Assembly (NCBI GenBank): GCA_017547545.1
Contig: JAFYPJ010000135.1
Coordinates: forward strand, 1 to 41,601
DNA length: 41,601 bases
Direction of reading: 5' to 3'
Origin: Clostridia bacterium
GTDB taxonomy: Bacteria; Bacillota; Clostridia; Oscillospirales; CAG-272
Shown here piece after piece: positions 41,341-41,601 of the stretch. The notes beneath the pieces are model-generated. The model was not told the DNA's origin, did no database searches, and worked only from the letters and a program-made list of their open reading frames with translations. Positions within the stretch are counted from its first letter, which is position 1. Each line of letters begins with the position of its first letter. Made by a program: the position numbers and the translations under genes.

Positions 41341-41369
41341 TTGACAAATAGAAAATACTGTGATATAAT
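41341..41369 (+). promoter_or_regulatory. Consensus promoter of the tRNA gene
   Basis: TTGACA (41341-41346) and TATAAT (41364-41369), both perfect, with 17 bases between. A hairpin-like palindrome GAAATATTGCAAAATATTTC (41381-41400) lies directly before the tRNA 5' end and would be in the leader removed by RNase P. Confidence 0.88.
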
Positions 41370-41400
41370 TCTTTGTACGCGAAATATTGCAAAATATTTC

Positions 41401-41477
41401 GGGCCATTAGCTCAGTTGGTTAGAGCTCCCGGCTCATAACCGGTAGGTCCGGGGTTCGAGTCCCTGATGGCCCACCA
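41401..41477 (+). tRNA. tRNA with anticodon CAT (Met, or Ile with lysidine)
   Basis: A 77-base cloverleaf with the CCA end encoded. Acceptor stem GGGCCAT/ATGGCCC is perfect; D stem GCTC/GAGC; anticodon loop CTCATAA with CAT; T stem CGGGG/CCCTG around TTCGAGT. The anticodon stem CCCGG/CCGGT has one C-T mismatch at its outer end. The first acceptor pair is G-C, which excludes initiator tRNA-fMet of the usual C-A type. Elongator Met and the Ile tRNA that is changed by TilS both have CAT, and I cannot separate them by eye; the GGCTCATAACC surroundings resemble the Ile2 type as well. Confidence 0.93.
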
Positions 41478-41522
41478 CGAAAAAAGTCTCTTTTGTCTAC
41501 CGGACAAAAGAGACTTTTTTCG
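41478..41522. terminator. Strong terminator after the tRNA
   Basis: A perfect 20-bp inverted repeat (arms 41478-41497 and 41503-41522; core GTCTCTTTTGTC) with loop TACCG and flanking A6/T6 runs. It can end transcription from both directions. Confidence 0.93.
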
Positions 41523-41530
41523 AACTAAGT

Positions 41531-41601
41531 GTGCCTTGCGGCACGATAAGCACACCTTCGGTGCGTGAAGCGATGCTTTGCATCGTGAAGTGCCTACAGG
41601 C
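41531..41601. repeat. Array of short hairpins, cut by the window end
   Basis: At least four small palindromes with 2- to 4-base loops in a row: GTGCCTTGCGGCAC (41531-41544), CACACCTTCGGTGCGTG (41551-41567), CGATGCTTTGCATCG (41571-41585) and GTGCCTACAGGC (41590-41601, incomplete). Connectors of the type GATAA or (G)AA separate them. It is more GC-rich than its surroundings. The pattern resembles intergenic hairpin repeats found in several gut Firmicutes; its role is unknown. Confidence 0.65.

Overview
The window looks like a chromosomal segment of a low-GC, Gram-positive anaerobe of the class Clostridia, probably a gut-type member of the Oscillospiraceae or a relative. The grounds are the Soj/ParB/Noc set beside serS, strong AGGAGG-type ribosome sites, many lipoprotein signal peptides, AT-rich sigma-A promoters with 17-base spacers, a CinA/RNHCP/DUF1836 gene complement, and a SpoIIQ/LytM-like membrane protein. 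No prophage, insertion sequence, rRNA or CRISPR array was seen. The genus is inference. No gap between genes exceeds 300 bases.

Layout. 110-3466 (+): a DUF4838 glycosidase-like protein and a GH32 glycosidase. 3497-9035 (-): a MORN-repeat membrane protein, a small membrane protein, serS, parB, soj and noc. Two parS-like 16-mers lie next to parB and between soj and noc, so this is probably an origin-proximal partition locus. 9190-14894 (-): a lone MsmX/UgpC-type ATPase, then an apparent four-gene operon (acyl-CoA synthetase-like, prolyl-tRNA deacylase-like, CBM9-like, YifB). 15033-20060, mostly (+): DUF1836 regulator, RlmA-type methyltransferase, RNHCP protein, a MinD-like ATPase with a methylglyoxal-synthase-like protein that lacks catalytic residues, and cinA. 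A small acidic-repeat membrane protein (16531-16926) lies on the other strand. 20103-21572 (-): a solute-binding lipoprotein. 21823-25663 (+): hisS, aspS and a two-gene module with a zeta-toxin-like P-loop protein. 25652-29085: small conserved-type proteins, a YfcE phosphodiesterase and lipoproteins.

29177-39363 (-) is a tightly packed ten-gene array with one strong upstream promoter. It starts with a sedoheptulose-phosphate-isomerase-like/HAD phosphatase fusion, a deoxyhypusine-synthase-like protein and a PfkB/HldE-like kinase. It continues into deoC, deoB and cdd (deoxynucleoside and pentose salvage) and ends with a complete sugar ABC importer. The first three genes have no textbook joint pathway and are the best candidate here for an undescribed system. 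A divergent gene (39576-41255) encodes a membrane-anchored LytM-fold protein without zinc ligands. The window ends with a tRNA (anticodon CAT), a strong terminator and the start of an array of short hairpins.

Working together: the carbohydrate genes point to a life on plant or host glycans and nucleosides. The partition genes, three tRNA synthetases and the tRNA are ordinary housekeeping functions. Accessory-type content is limited to the zeta-like pair, the hairpin repeat and the unusual enzyme clusters.
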